Both the position numbers and the translations under genes were made by a program. From Candidatus Saccharibacteria bacterium UBA1103 (GTDB taxonomy: Bacteria; Patescibacteriota; Saccharimonadia; Saccharimonadales; Saccharimonadaceae): a stretch of 64,000 nt of DNA. Below are positions 1 through 6,957 of the stretch, piece after piece (the first letter of the stretch is position 1; each line of letters starts with the position of its first letter). The notes under the pieces were generated by a model. The model was not told where the DNA came from. It worked only from the letters and a program-made list of their open reading frames with translations, and ran no database searches. The stretch spans positions 16,146 through 80,145 of the forward strand of contig DCBQ01000009.1 of NCBI GenBank assembly GCA_002313515.1, given 5' to 3'.

Positions 1-457
1 GCTTAGCATAGAAGAACCAGCCCAATATCAAGCCAATCGCAGTAATTAAGGCAAACTTGACTGGCGCTCGCATGCCAGCGATCCCCTTGCCGTGCGAGCG
101 GATGTTCATGATGTCATCAACTAAGCCCACCAGACCAGCCAACAGTAGCGCCGCTAACGGTAGCCATGTGTTCTCTCGGCTCAAATTAAAACACAGCGTT
201 ATAACAGTGGTCGATATCACAAAAATCAGGCCGGCCATCGTCGGGATATTGCGCTTGTGTTTAGCCGCATGTAGTTTCTCGTACACCTTAGCCTCACCGC
301 CACCCATCGCATCGTGGCGCATCTGCTTCCAGAACTTATACTTATAAGCAAAATAGGTAAACACTGGCGTTAAAACCATCGCCAACAGGAACGACCCTAG
401 TCCTAATTCAAAAATCTTGGTTACCCAGGGAATCAGCTCTTGTAATGCTTCACTCAT
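1..457 (-). CDS. mraY: phospho-N-acetylmuramoyl-pentapeptide transferase, N-terminal part (runs off window)
   Basis: Partial gene; only the first ~152 residues lie in the window. MraY is an integral membrane enzyme that moves phospho-MurNAc-pentapeptide onto undecaprenyl phosphate to make lipid I. The frame read from 457 gives a membrane segment near residues 15-38, then IPTMAGLIF (compare PTMGG in the family) and GLVDDIMNIR, the conserved acidic DD loop. The ATG (455-457) overlaps the TAA stop of ftsI by one base, so the two are translationally coupled. Context is a classic division/cell-wall cluster. Confidence 0.88.
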   Translation of the reverse strand, partial: MSEALQELIPWVTKIFELGLGSFLLAMVLTPVFTYFAYKYKFWKQMRHDAMGGGEAKVYEKLHAAKHKRNIPTMAGLIFVISTTVITLCFNLSRENTWLPLAALLLAGLVGLVDDIMNIRSHGKGIAGMRAPVKFALITAIGLILGWFFYAK

Positions 458-2211
458 TATTTCGATACTCCTTCGTACTGAATCATGAAATTGCTCATGG
501 TGTCGAATATCGGCTGAGCCGCCGCCGAGCCGGAATATCCGCCATTATGGGCATCATCTACACGTACCATTATTGCATACTTTGGTGTTTTCGTCTTGTC
601 TGCGCCAAAACCAATGTAAGTACCAGTGGTCAACGTGTCCGAATAAGCCCCCGTGTTCGGGTCGATTTTCTGCGCCGTACCCGATTTACCACCGACGTAG
701 TATCCGTTATCCTTAATCTTGCCCTTAGCGCCCAAGTAGCGCGCTTGCTGTAGCATCTCCTTTAACTGTTCGCTAGCTGTTGCGTTAATAGCTTGGCTCA
801 CGACCTTCGGTTTATCCTCGGTTACCTTGCCCGAATCCTCATCGTAGGTACCTAGCACCACCGTCGGCTGGTAATATTTGCCACCGTTAATCACTGCGTT
901 AAAGGCCGATATCACCTGGATCATCGTCAGCTGCTCACCCTGACCAAAGGTCATATTGGCATACAACACCCGCGGACCACGGTTCATGTTTGGCTTATAG
1001 ATCACGCTATCCGCCTCGTTTGCCACCTCGATACCCGTCGGCGCATTAAAGCGGAAGTTATTGACCAGGTAATTATAATATTTCTGTCGCGTTGCCAAGC
1101 TAATCTCACCGCCGCCCATTTGTTGCAGTACCCACACCGCCCCAGTGTTCAACGAATATTCCAGTAGCTGCATCGGCGTCATCATCTGGCCATCAATGTT
1201 GCGCTCAACGTTGCACATCTTGGCGTCGTCGACCTGTACACAACCGGCATTATAGAAGGTTGAGTTTGGTGTAATGGCACCGCTATCCAGCCCTGCCCCT
1301 ACTGTAAATAATTTCATCACCGAGCCCGGCTCGTAGGCATTCATAGTTACGTTATTCTGATACACATTAGCCGACTCCACCTTGCGATAATTAGCTGGAT
1401 CGTAAGACGGATAGTTTGCCATCGCCAGCACTCGCCCGGTTTGCGGATCAGTAACCACCATGCTACCAGTGGTAGCCTTAGCGTTCTTTAGCCCCGCCGC
1501 CAACACTTCTTCGGCCTGCGACTGAATATTACGGTCAATGCTTAAGACAATATTCTCGCCATCCTTAGCCGGAATACTGACGTCATTAGCGCCAATAGTC
1601 AGCGGCACCTTGCGCACATCTGTCACGGTCTTCAGCAGTCCCGACGTACCCTTTAGACGCTTGTTTAAGTACTGCTCCACACCATATTGGCCTTCGCCAT
1701 CAGCATTAACAAAGCCCAGCGTTTGTGCCGCCAGTGTCCCCTCAGGATACACCCTTTGCGTAGTGGCCTGTAGACCCAGACCCGCTAAGTTCTCTTTCTT
1801 AATGGTTTCCGCCTGCTTTTGATCAATCTGCTTAGCTAGCACCACATACTGGCGCTTGGTGTCCCCTAATTTGTCCAATGCGCCATCCAACAATTGACTG
1901 CCTACTACCCGCTGAACTAACGATTTTGCCTTATCTAAATCCTTAATGGCCGTAGGGTCAGCGAATAACGTATAGACCGTGCGGTTCAGTACCAGTGGCG
2001 CCACATTACCATCAGTATCGCGTACGTAGATTTGGCCACGCGCTGGGTTAATCACCTGGCTGTCCGTCTGCATACTGTCGGCCTTAGCCATGTATTTTTT
2101 GTGGTCAATCACCTGGATACGGAAGAGCTGCAGTGAAAACACCGCTAGAATAGCAAACAGCCCCCACATCACGAACGTCGCTCTGCTTGCTTTGCTCTTC
2201 CTTTTTACCAT
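457..2211 (-). CDS. ftsI: penicillin-binding protein, FtsI/PBP2 type transpeptidase
   Basis: 584-residue class B PBP that cross-links septal peptidoglycan outside the membrane. One N-terminal membrane segment (about residues 13-31), dimerisation domain (~45-215), transpeptidase domain (~240-575). The catalytic motifs are intact: SVMK at 297-300 (acyl-serine and lysine), SLN at 353-355 and KSGT at 509-512. Follows a small membrane protein by 26 bases and overlaps mraY by one base. No PASTA repeats are seen at the C-terminus. Length is normal for FtsI. Position in the mraZ-rsmH-ftsL cluster supports FtsI rather than the elongation PBP2. Confidence 0.93.
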   Translation of the reverse strand: MVKRKSKASRATFVMWGLFAILAVFSLQLFRIQVIDHKKYMAKADSMQTDSQVINPARGQIYVRDTDGNVAPLVLNRTVYTLFADPTAIKDLDKAKSLVQRVVGSQLLDGALDKLGDTKRQYVVLAKQIDQKQAETIKKENLAGLGLQATTQRVYPEGTLAAQTLGFVNADGEGQYGVEQYLNKRLKGTSGLLKTVTDVRKVPLTIGANDVSIPAKDGENIVLSIDRNIQSQAEEVLAAGLKNAKATTGSMVVTDPQTGRVLAMANYPSYDPANYRKVESANVYQNNVTMNAYEPGSVMKLFTVGAGLDSGAITPNSTFYNAGCVQVDDAKMCNVERNIDGQMMTPMQLLEYSLNTGAVWVLQQMGGGEISLATRQKYYNYLVNNFRFNAPTGIEVANEADSVIYKPNMNRGPRVLYANMTFGQGEQLTMIQVISAFNAVINGGKYYQPTVVLGTYDEDSGKVTEDKPKVVSQAINATASEQLKEMLQQARYLGAKGKIKDNGYYVGGKSGTAQKIDPNTGAYSDTLTTGTYIGFGADKTKTPKYAIMVRVDDAHNGGYSGSAAAQPIFDTMSNFMIQYEGVSK

Positions 2212-2237
2212 AACCTACGAGTAAACGTGCTTACCTA

Positions 2238-3164
2238 CTATTTAACTTTGCTAGTTAGATATTTACCTAGGGCGTTATAAGCGTCCTCCATGGCGCTACC
2301 ATTTTTGCTGCCCTTCATCATGAAGCTACTCCACTTAGTCTGATACCCCAATAGCTTGCTATTAGCCAGGGTAATCGACGTGTAGTACGACGAGTCGCCT
2401 TGCATAGCCAACTCACCCGCCTTAGCTAGCAAGCTATAGCCTTCGCTAACCGACTTTAGTGCCTCGGTAGCAGTGGAGTCCTTGACCTTAACTGCGCCCA
2501 TCTTAGTTGAAGCGCTATTGGCGTAGTCAATCATCTGCTGGATCTCATCCATGCTCGATGCGTTGTTGCTAAGCTCGCGCGCCTTTACAATGTCGTTATT
2601 GGCATCGGCTAGCGCCAGATAGACCGTCCGCACGTCGTTCATATATGACTTATAGTCCTTATACGATTTAGCTAGCTTGTCATATTTAGCTTTTGCTTCC
2701 TCATCCTTCTGAATCGCCTTATCATCAGATAGATTGTCTAAATCGCTGTCAAGCTCTGATAGTAGCTTGCTCATTTTATCAGCCAACTCTTTATAGGTAG
2801 CGCTATTATCACCACTTGCCGTTACCTTTGACTCTAGACTGGCGATATCATCGGAGCCAGATTCCACAGTCTTATATAACTTATTCCCGTTATCGATGGC
2901 CTCTTGGTAATCTTTTTTGCTAATGCCCATCACCATAAAGACGATAACTGCCACTGCTGCCGCTACCACAATGGAGACAATCGCCACTACTGCACCAATA
3001 ATCAAGCCCTTATTTGATTTCTTTGGGGTAGCACTCGGGCTATTATACCCATTCATTGAGCCGCCACTTTGTTGTCCAAACGGATTACTCTGCGTAGGCA
3101 TAGGCACGCCGCTCGTTTCATTATTAGGTTGCTGATAGTCATTATTATATTGATTACCATTCAT
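2238..3164 (-). CDS. hypothetical membrane-anchored helical protein
   Basis: About 308 residues; family not recognised. From the chosen ATG at 3164 (AAGGGGAT about ten bases upstream) the N-terminus is rich in Asn, Gln, Gly and Pro, followed by a KK-flanked hydrophobic segment around residues 52-80 (run of Ile/Val/Ala) and a long Ser/Asp/Lys-rich region predicted to be helical outside the cell. The layout, a disordered cytoplasmic tail, one membrane helix and an extracytoplasmic helical domain, is common in Gram-positive-like surface proteins. It lies just upstream of ftsI on the same strand, so a septal role is possible but unproven. An upstream in-frame Met at 3239 lacks a ribosome site. 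Confidence 0.75.
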   Translation of the reverse strand: MNGNQYNNDYQQPNNETSGVPMPTQSNPFGQQSGGSMNGYNSPSATPKKSNKGLIIGAVVAIVSIVVAAAVAVIVFMVMGISKKDYQEAIDNGNKLYKTVESGSDDIASLESKVTASGDNSATYKELADKMSKLLSELDSDLDNLSDDKAIQKDEEAKAKYDKLAKSYKDYKSYMNDVRTVYLALADANNDIVKARELSNNASSMDEIQQMIDYANSASTKMGAVKVKDSTATEALKSVSEGYSLLAKAGELAMQGDSSYYTSITLANSKLLGYQTKWSSFMMKGSKNGSAMEDAYNALGKYLTSKVK

Positions 3165-3329
3165 ATAGTTATATCCCCTTTCGCTACAACCATAATAACA
3201 TAAACAAATTACTAAACACCAGAGCGTTAATGCTTGCATTAGGTCTAGATATCTATTAGAATAACTAACGATCTGGACAGCCGTTTAGAATAAACAGCAG
3301 AGAGCCAGCACTTCGAACAAGGAGCAATT

Positions 3330-3449
3330 ATGAGCAGGCGTTGGACCAACCGAGGTTTTCAGGCTCACAAGGGCAGCGCATCGGGGCACAAGCCGAACAA
3401 TTCATCGCAAAAGTTCCAAGACGGCCGCAAGCCCAAGCGCCAAGGTTAA
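3330..3449 (+). CDS. 39-residue basic small protein, opposite strand inside the division cluster
   Basis: Short frame with a good Shine-Dalgarno (AAGGAGC, about 6 bases before ATG), a 39-residue very basic product (starts MSRRWTNRGF, ends GRKPKRQG) and a strong rho-independent terminator 35 bases after the stop. It has no hydrophobic segment. It is transcribed against all surrounding division genes and interrupts the cluster. The strong ribosome site plus terminator argue for a real gene. A nucleic-acid or ribosome-binding role would suit the composition but is only a guess. Confidence 0.6.
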   Translation: MSRRWTNRGFQAHKGSASGHKPNNSSQKFQDGRKPKRQG

Positions 3450-3483
3450 CTCCCACGCTAGACTCCTAGCACCTTAAGCCAAT

Positions 3484-3513
3484 GGCGAGGACCCCGTCCT
3501 CGCCTATTTTATT
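3484..3513 (+). terminator. rho-independent terminator
   Basis: Perfect stem GGCGAGGA/TCCTCGCC around a short C-rich loop, followed by TATTTTATT. Ends the 39-residue gene on the plus strand. Confidence 0.85.
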
Positions 3514-3548
3514 CATTGCACTTTTAAGTCTTTCGCTAGCTCAATATC

Positions 3549-3935
3549 CTATTCCGTATAATCGGTATCCACTGGCGTAGTCATGGCGGCGGCAACATCA
3601 CTACTCTTTACCGCACTGAGCGATTGCAAGCGTGCGTTTTCAACCTTTAAGTTGTCCTGTTCGGCCGCTAGCTCTGACTTCTGTTCGTTCACGTCATTCA
3701 GCTGATAGCTAAATGAACCTGTCTTAGATAGCTGAGTTACGTAAATTAAGAACATTAAACCTAGTAGTAGCAGTACCGTAACTACATTGGCCACCGGCCC
3801 TAGCTTATTGCCTGATTTGAACTGCACTAAGTTTTGATTCCTACCCCAATTTGCTACCGCCACTGCTGCACCACTTCGTCCCATTGCTCGTACCGGTGTT
3901 CTGGCCGATACAAATTGCCGTCGTGATGATACCAT
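3549..3935 (-). CDS. ftsL: FtsL-like septum formation protein
   Basis: 128 residues. Basic cytoplasmic N-terminus (~1-48), one membrane helix (about 49-68, rich in Leu/Val), then a heptad-like coiled coil (about 75-107, alternating Leu/Glu/Lys) and a short Thr/Asp tail. That architecture, the size and the position between rsmH and ftsI are those of FtsL/DivIC, which bridges FtsB and FtsQ to the FtsWI synthase. Sequence identity to known FtsL is not visible by eye, as is usual for this fast-evolving family. AAGGACA lies upstream of the start. Confidence 0.7.
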   Translation of the reverse strand: MVSSRRQFVSARTPVRAMGRSGAAVAVANWGRNQNLVQFKSGNKLGPVANVVTVLLLLGLMFLIYVTQLSKTGSFSYQLNDVNEQKSELAAEQDNLKVENARLQSLSAVKSSDVAAAMTTPVDTDYTE

Positions 3936-4084
3936 GTATATTCGTTGTCCTTTCTATTTTGTTCTCGCATTTTACATGTAGAATTACACCAATCAACCTA
4001 CTAGTTGGTTGCCATAACCCTACACGCAAAGTTATGTTTATGTTAAGTTTTTGTTTTAATACCCCTCAGCCAAACACTAAGGAG

Positions 4085-4133
4085 CTAGGAACTAGCTCGT
4101 AGCAAAACGTGGATGAGCTAGTTCCCTATTCGT
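4085..4133. repeat. inverted repeat between the ftsL-like gene and rsmH
   Basis: GGAACTAGCTC (4087-4097) and GAGCTAGTTCC (4113-4123) form an 11-bp stem with a 15-base loop. No convincing T tract follows on either strand, so it may be a processing or pausing hairpin rather than a terminator. Confidence 0.5.
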
Positions 4134-4146
4134 CATGCCAAATTAA

Positions 4147-4209
4147 CTATTTAGCAACACGAACCTTGATGTTGTGGGTGTAACTACGACCGCTAACTTT
4201 GATTGGCAT
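4147..4209 (-). CDS. possible 20-residue peptide between rsmH and ftsL
   Basis: Very short frame encoding 20 residues (starts MPIKVSGRSY, ends KVRVAK), preceded by a strong ribosome site (AAGGAGTG, 5 bases from ATG) and starting 22 bases after the rsmH stop. Basic, no membrane segment. The ribosome site is better than that of most genes here, which is the main reason to list it. It could also be a leader peptide ahead of the hairpin at 4085-4133. Confidence 0.35.
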   Translation of the reverse strand: MPIKVSGRSYTHNIKVRVAK

Positions 4210-4231
4210 AATCACTCCTTTCTGTTATTTT

Positions 4232-5134
4232 TTATTTTTTCAGTACGGCTCGAAGCTTAGCGCTACGCGCACGCGGATTGGAAACATCATTAACGTCGCC
4301 CGAAATAGGCTTTTTAGTCAAATTCGTAAATGGCACATCCAAGGCGTCGGAATTATCCTTCATAAAGCCCTTGACCATACGATCCTCTAAGCTATGGAAA
4401 GAAATAATCGCCAGCCGCCCACCCTTATTTAGTAGGCGTACTAATAGCGGCAAAGTCTCACGCAGCTGCCCCAGTTCATCATTTACCGCAATGCGTAGCG
4501 CTTGAAACGCCCGCGTGGCTGGATGAACTTTGTGGTATTTGCCGTGGTCTAGCTCGCCAATGGCAATGCGAATTACTTCCGCTAAATCTAGCGTATCCGT
4601 AAAGCGTTGCCGCTTGCGACGAATCACAATGCTACGCGCCACCTTCGCACTCTCCCGACTGCTCATTTCACCGTAGTCTTCGAATATACGAATGATTTCC
4701 TTTTCTGGATAAGTGTTGACGATATCAGCCGCCGTTAAGGCCTGTGTCTGATCCATCCGCATATCCAGTGGTCCATCATGCATAAACGAAAAGCCCCGCT
4801 CTGCCCGATCCAGCTGCACCGAGCTAACGCCCAGATCAAGAAGGATCATGTCAAAGCCTTTGCCTGCCGACACCAGTTGCCTAGCCGCTGACAAATAATC
4901 GCTATGAATAAGAGTAGCTCCCTGCTCTTTCAGATCCGCTAAGTTATCAATGGCAAATTGATCGCGATCGCATAGCGTAGCGAGATTCGCCGAACCAATC
5001 CGAGCAATGACTCCCTTGGCGTGACCACCGTAACCGGCGGTTAAATCCAGGTAGCTTTCGCCTGTCTGGGGATTTAGTAACTTTATCGTATCCTCGAAAA
5101 GCACAGGAATATGGAGTTGTTGTGGTGTATTCAT
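4232..5134 (-). CDS. rsmH: 16S rRNA (cytosine1402-N4)-methyltransferase
   Basis: 300 residues; RsmH (MraW) methylates N4 of C1402 in the 16S P-site using SAM. Seen: the N-terminal HIPVLFEDTI block, SAM motif LDLTAGYGGHAKGV near residue 30, LLDLGVSSVQLD in the middle, and ATRAFQALRI plus ISFHSLEDRMVK towards the C-terminus, all hallmarks of the family. Full length. Second gene of the mra cluster after mraZ but separated from it by ~470 bases that hold a promoter and a large inverted repeat, so it may be expressed independently of mraZ. The Shine-Dalgarno is weak (AAGAG). Confidence 0.95.
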   Translation of the reverse strand: MNTPQQLHIPVLFEDTIKLLNPQTGESYLDLTAGYGGHAKGVIARIGSANLATLCDRDQFAIDNLADLKEQGATLIHSDYLSAARQLVSAGKGFDMILLDLGVSSVQLDRAERGFSFMHDGPLDMRMDQTQALTAADIVNTYPEKEIIRIFEDYGEMSSRESAKVARSIVIRRKRQRFTDTLDLAEVIRIAIGELDHGKYHKVHPATRAFQALRIAVNDELGQLRETLPLLVRLLNKGGRLAIISFHSLEDRMVKGFMKDNSDALDVPFTNLTKKPISGDVNDVSNPRARSAKLRAVLKK

Positions 5135-5144
5135 TTACTCTTTT

Positions 5145-5372
5145 GTTACGGAGGACACATATGCGACAATCAGTTTTTATTTGATTGTTTGTTTTTTGTT
5201 TAAGTGTGATTTATACTTTGCTACCGCAAGATGTGATTTTACGGCTCTAAAGCATAATGAGAGACTTATGTGTGAGGTGGATTTTGGAAGGGTGTGAATA
5301 CCCTCTGTACTACGGCTCTTTAGTCCAGCAGCCATCTTCTGGCTGGTTGTCGCGTATGTGTCCTCTGTGTTA
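5145..5372. repeat. 228-bp element with 23-bp imperfect inverted termini in the rsmH leader
   Basis: Arms at 5151-5173 and 5343-5365 match at 21 of 23 positions as an inverted repeat (core GAGGACACATA and GCGACAA). Both differences become G-U wobbles in plus-strand RNA but C-A mismatches in minus-strand RNA. The tetranucleotide GTTA flanks both outer ends. Internal small hairpins include CAGCCA/TGGCTG at 5328-5344. A 67-codon minus frame (5177-5380) overlaps it, but its 5' part is just the arm. Either a MITE-like insertion or a structured RNA. Confidence 0.6.
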
Positions 5373-5525
5373 AGGTGCATTTCTATTTGATTCCTCTACC
5401 CTACTCGGATGTCAGAACCATATTCTGTTTATATTTCAAGCTACAGATTTTTGTCTTTGCATTTTCGTCAAGTTTGTATTTTATTTTAATGGGCGATTTT
5501 GCTTTTGCTTATCTGTATGCTTTAT

Positions 5526-5555
5526 ATATTAGCAGGTGCTTGGTGTATTTGTCAA
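5526..5555 (-). promoter_or_regulatory. sigma70-type promoter for the rsmH leader
   Basis: On the minus strand TTGACA (5550-5555), an 18-base spacer and TAATAT (5526-5531). It lies downstream of mraZ and would give rsmH a leader of nearly 400 bases spanning the inverted-repeat element. Confidence 0.65.
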
Positions 5556-5605
5556 AACTATTTTGGTGTAATTTTTACACATCAGGACATGTACTATATA
5601 TAGCG

Positions 5606-5959
5606 TCAAGCCTTGGCGGTCAGACGCCAGTACTTACCCGCACGCACGGCAACGACCTCTCGATCGATACCAGCGTAATCTAGTAAATGCTGTTCAATAA
5701 CGATCCGTCCCTGTTTCTTGTCCAGCGCTACCTCAGACTTACCCGTGCGAAACTTGACATTCAAGTCCGCAATCCGCTCGTCCAAGATGTCACCCGTCAA
5801 GGCAGTTTCCATCTCGTTATCCCAGACCGATTTGGCATACAGGTGTAGATACTTACCGAAGCCACGGGTAATCACTATGCCGCCAGCGAACTCATCACGC
5901 AACTCAACCGGAATGGTCAAGCGGTGCTTGTCGTCCAACTTTCGTTCAAAGTAATCCAT
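5606..5959 (-). CDS. mraZ: transcriptional regulator MraZ
   Basis: 117 residues, shorter than the usual ~143. MraZ forms ring-shaped oligomers with two SpoVT/AbrB-like repeats that bind tandem TGGG-type boxes in its own promoter and control the division cluster. Both half-domains are visible: ERKLDDKHRLTIP near the N-terminus and DKKQGRIVI near residue 80. First gene of the cluster. Matching operator boxes sit in the promoter ~120 bases upstream, which suggests autoregulation. Confidence 0.9.
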   Translation of the reverse strand: MDYFERKLDDKHRLTIPVELRDEFAGGIVITRGFGKYLHLYAKSVWDNEMETALTGDILDERIADLNVKFRTGKSEVALDKKQGRIVIEQHLLDYAGIDREVVAVRAGKYWRLTAKA

Positions 5960-6070
5960 GTCTATGTGGTACCTAACCCATCGCCATCACCGAGTAAAAA
6001 TTACCCCGCTTAGGGTTGATAACTCGTTAATTTTGACGTTCGTGGTTGTTTATTTCCTTCCACTGCTTAA

Positions 6071-6127
6071 ATTATACTACCCACTGCTACCCACAATCAA
6101 GCACATTGTGAGCGCAAATAACCCACA
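6071..6127 (-). promoter_or_regulatory. mraZ promoter with MraZ boxes
   Basis: On the minus strand: TTGATT (6095-6100), an 18-base spacer and TATAAT (6071-6076). The spacer contains two GTGGGTAG copies exactly 10 bp apart (6077-6084, 6087-6094), and another ATGTGGGT lies upstream (6121-6127). GTGGG repeats at a 10-bp step are the known MraZ operator pattern. Binding here would block RNA polymerase. Confidence 0.75.
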
Positions 6128-6235
6128 TCCCCGCCCCGATTGATTCCGCTTGTGGAAAAGTGCGGCATCTAACAGATGAATCTAGTATAAAGCTACGTTG
6201 TTGAAATTATTATTGCCCAGCAAGTCTCCACAGGC

Positions 6236-6244
6236 TTATACACA
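6236..6244 (+). other. single DnaA-box-like site
   Basis: TTATACACA matches the DnaA consensus TTATNCACA. It is flanked by the looser CTCCACAGG and TTTACACAG. Isolated, with no AT-rich unwinding region recognised nearby, so not called an origin. Confidence 0.3.
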
Positions 6245-6300
6245 GGTTTTACACAGATAACGCACCTACCGTCCCGTCCAGCTGCAAACTATACAACTTC

Positions 6301-6325
6301 AAAAGGCCTCCTCCTGAGGCCTTTT
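6301..6325 (-). terminator. bidirectional terminator hairpin
   Basis: AAAAGGCCTC/GAGGCCTTTT perfect 10-bp stem with a 5-base loop, 35 bases beyond the stop of the 82-residue membrane protein gene. Confidence 0.8.
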
Positions 6326-6359
6326 GATAATCTAATCTATCTTCTATTTAAACTATTTA

Positions 6360-6608
6360 TTAGAGACCATAAACTAGCTGGCCTAGAGCATGTGCCGACG
6401 GCGCATCACTGACAGCTAGGAAATAGGCAGTGATAATAAATAGGTTCGCTATAATCGAGGTAATTAATACACTATTCTTAACGTTCTCGTTAGTCATAGC
6501 CTGCACTTCTGCTGCGTCAATTACGTTATTATTGGTTTCCGCCTCAGTCTCCTGTGACTTGCAATTCGACTTTACGGAGTTCTTGACTGCTTTGTTTGTC
6601 TTTGTCAT
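6360..6608 (-). CDS. small membrane protein, hypothetical
   Basis: 82 residues. A Lys/Asn/Glu-rich cytoplasmic N-terminus (~1-45), then one hydrophobic helix (about 46-68). No family recognised. A good promoter sits so close that the mRNA would have only about four untranslated bases, and a terminator follows, so this is a monocistronic unit. The function is unknown. Confidence 0.65.
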   Translation of the reverse strand: MTKTNKAVKNSVKSNCKSQETEAETNNNVIDAAEVQAMTNENVKNSVLITSIIANLFIITAYFLAVSDAPSAHALGQLVYGL

Positions 6609-6618
6609 AACATTATTA

Positions 6619-6647
6619 ATGCTAGCACAAGCGCTTTATTATGTCAA
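6619..6647 (-). promoter_or_regulatory. promoter of the 82-residue membrane protein gene
   Basis: Minus strand TTGACA (6642-6647), 17-base spacer, TAGCAT (6619-6624). The -10 box ends only ten bases before the ATG at 6608, so the transcript is nearly leaderless. Confidence 0.7.
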
Positions 6648-6679
6648 GCCCTATCACAGCTTTTTGCACTTTTGTCTAT

Positions 6680-6880
6680 TATGTATTTAGATATCCCAAG
6701 CACTACCACTGTTATTCCGCGCTTATCTTATATATTTGACTTAACAGCGTAGATATTGCATTGAGTTACCTCACTTTTTAGCATATGCATATCATGATAT
6801 ATAAATAGCCCAACAAAGCCCCGCCCTGTCAAAGCTAGGCGCTCAGCTAGGTCTCGTATGTCTATATAGATAGCTCGACT
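6680..6880. other. AT-rich intergenic stretch
   Basis: No gene seen. Contains a decayed copy of the family A repeat near 6814-6850 (GCCCCGCCCTGTCAAAG) ahead of the intact copy at 6881. Confidence 0.5.
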
Positions 6881-6945
6881 AAAGTCCCGCCCTATCAAGG
6901 GCGGGCAAGCTGGTCGCAGTAGCGACCGCTGGGTGGGTTTTATTC
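6881..6945 (+). repeat. palindromic repeat, family A, copy 1
   Basis: AAAGTCCCGCCCT, a short loop, AGGGCGGG, a second GC-rich hairpin and GCTGGGTGGGTTTT. The T-rich end stops about 13 bases from the yvcK stop codon on the opposite strand. Confidence 0.85.
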
Positions 6946-6957
6946 GCCTTTTTTGAA

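Noticed and set aside
5177..5380. 67-codon minus-strand frame upstream of rsmH with a GAGG before the ATG
   Set aside because: Its 5' codons coincide with one arm of the inverted repeat and the rest with internal hairpins; composition looks non-coding. Kept only as part of the element.
5375..5683. 102-codon plus-strand frame rich in Phe and Tyr
   Set aside because: Runs into the antisense of mraZ and lacks a ribosome site; AT-rich leader DNA read in the wrong direction gives such hydrophobic frames.
6150..6360. Possible replication origin around the TTATACACA box
   Set aside because: Only one consensus DnaA box, no dnaA/dnaN genes and no clear AT-rich repeats.
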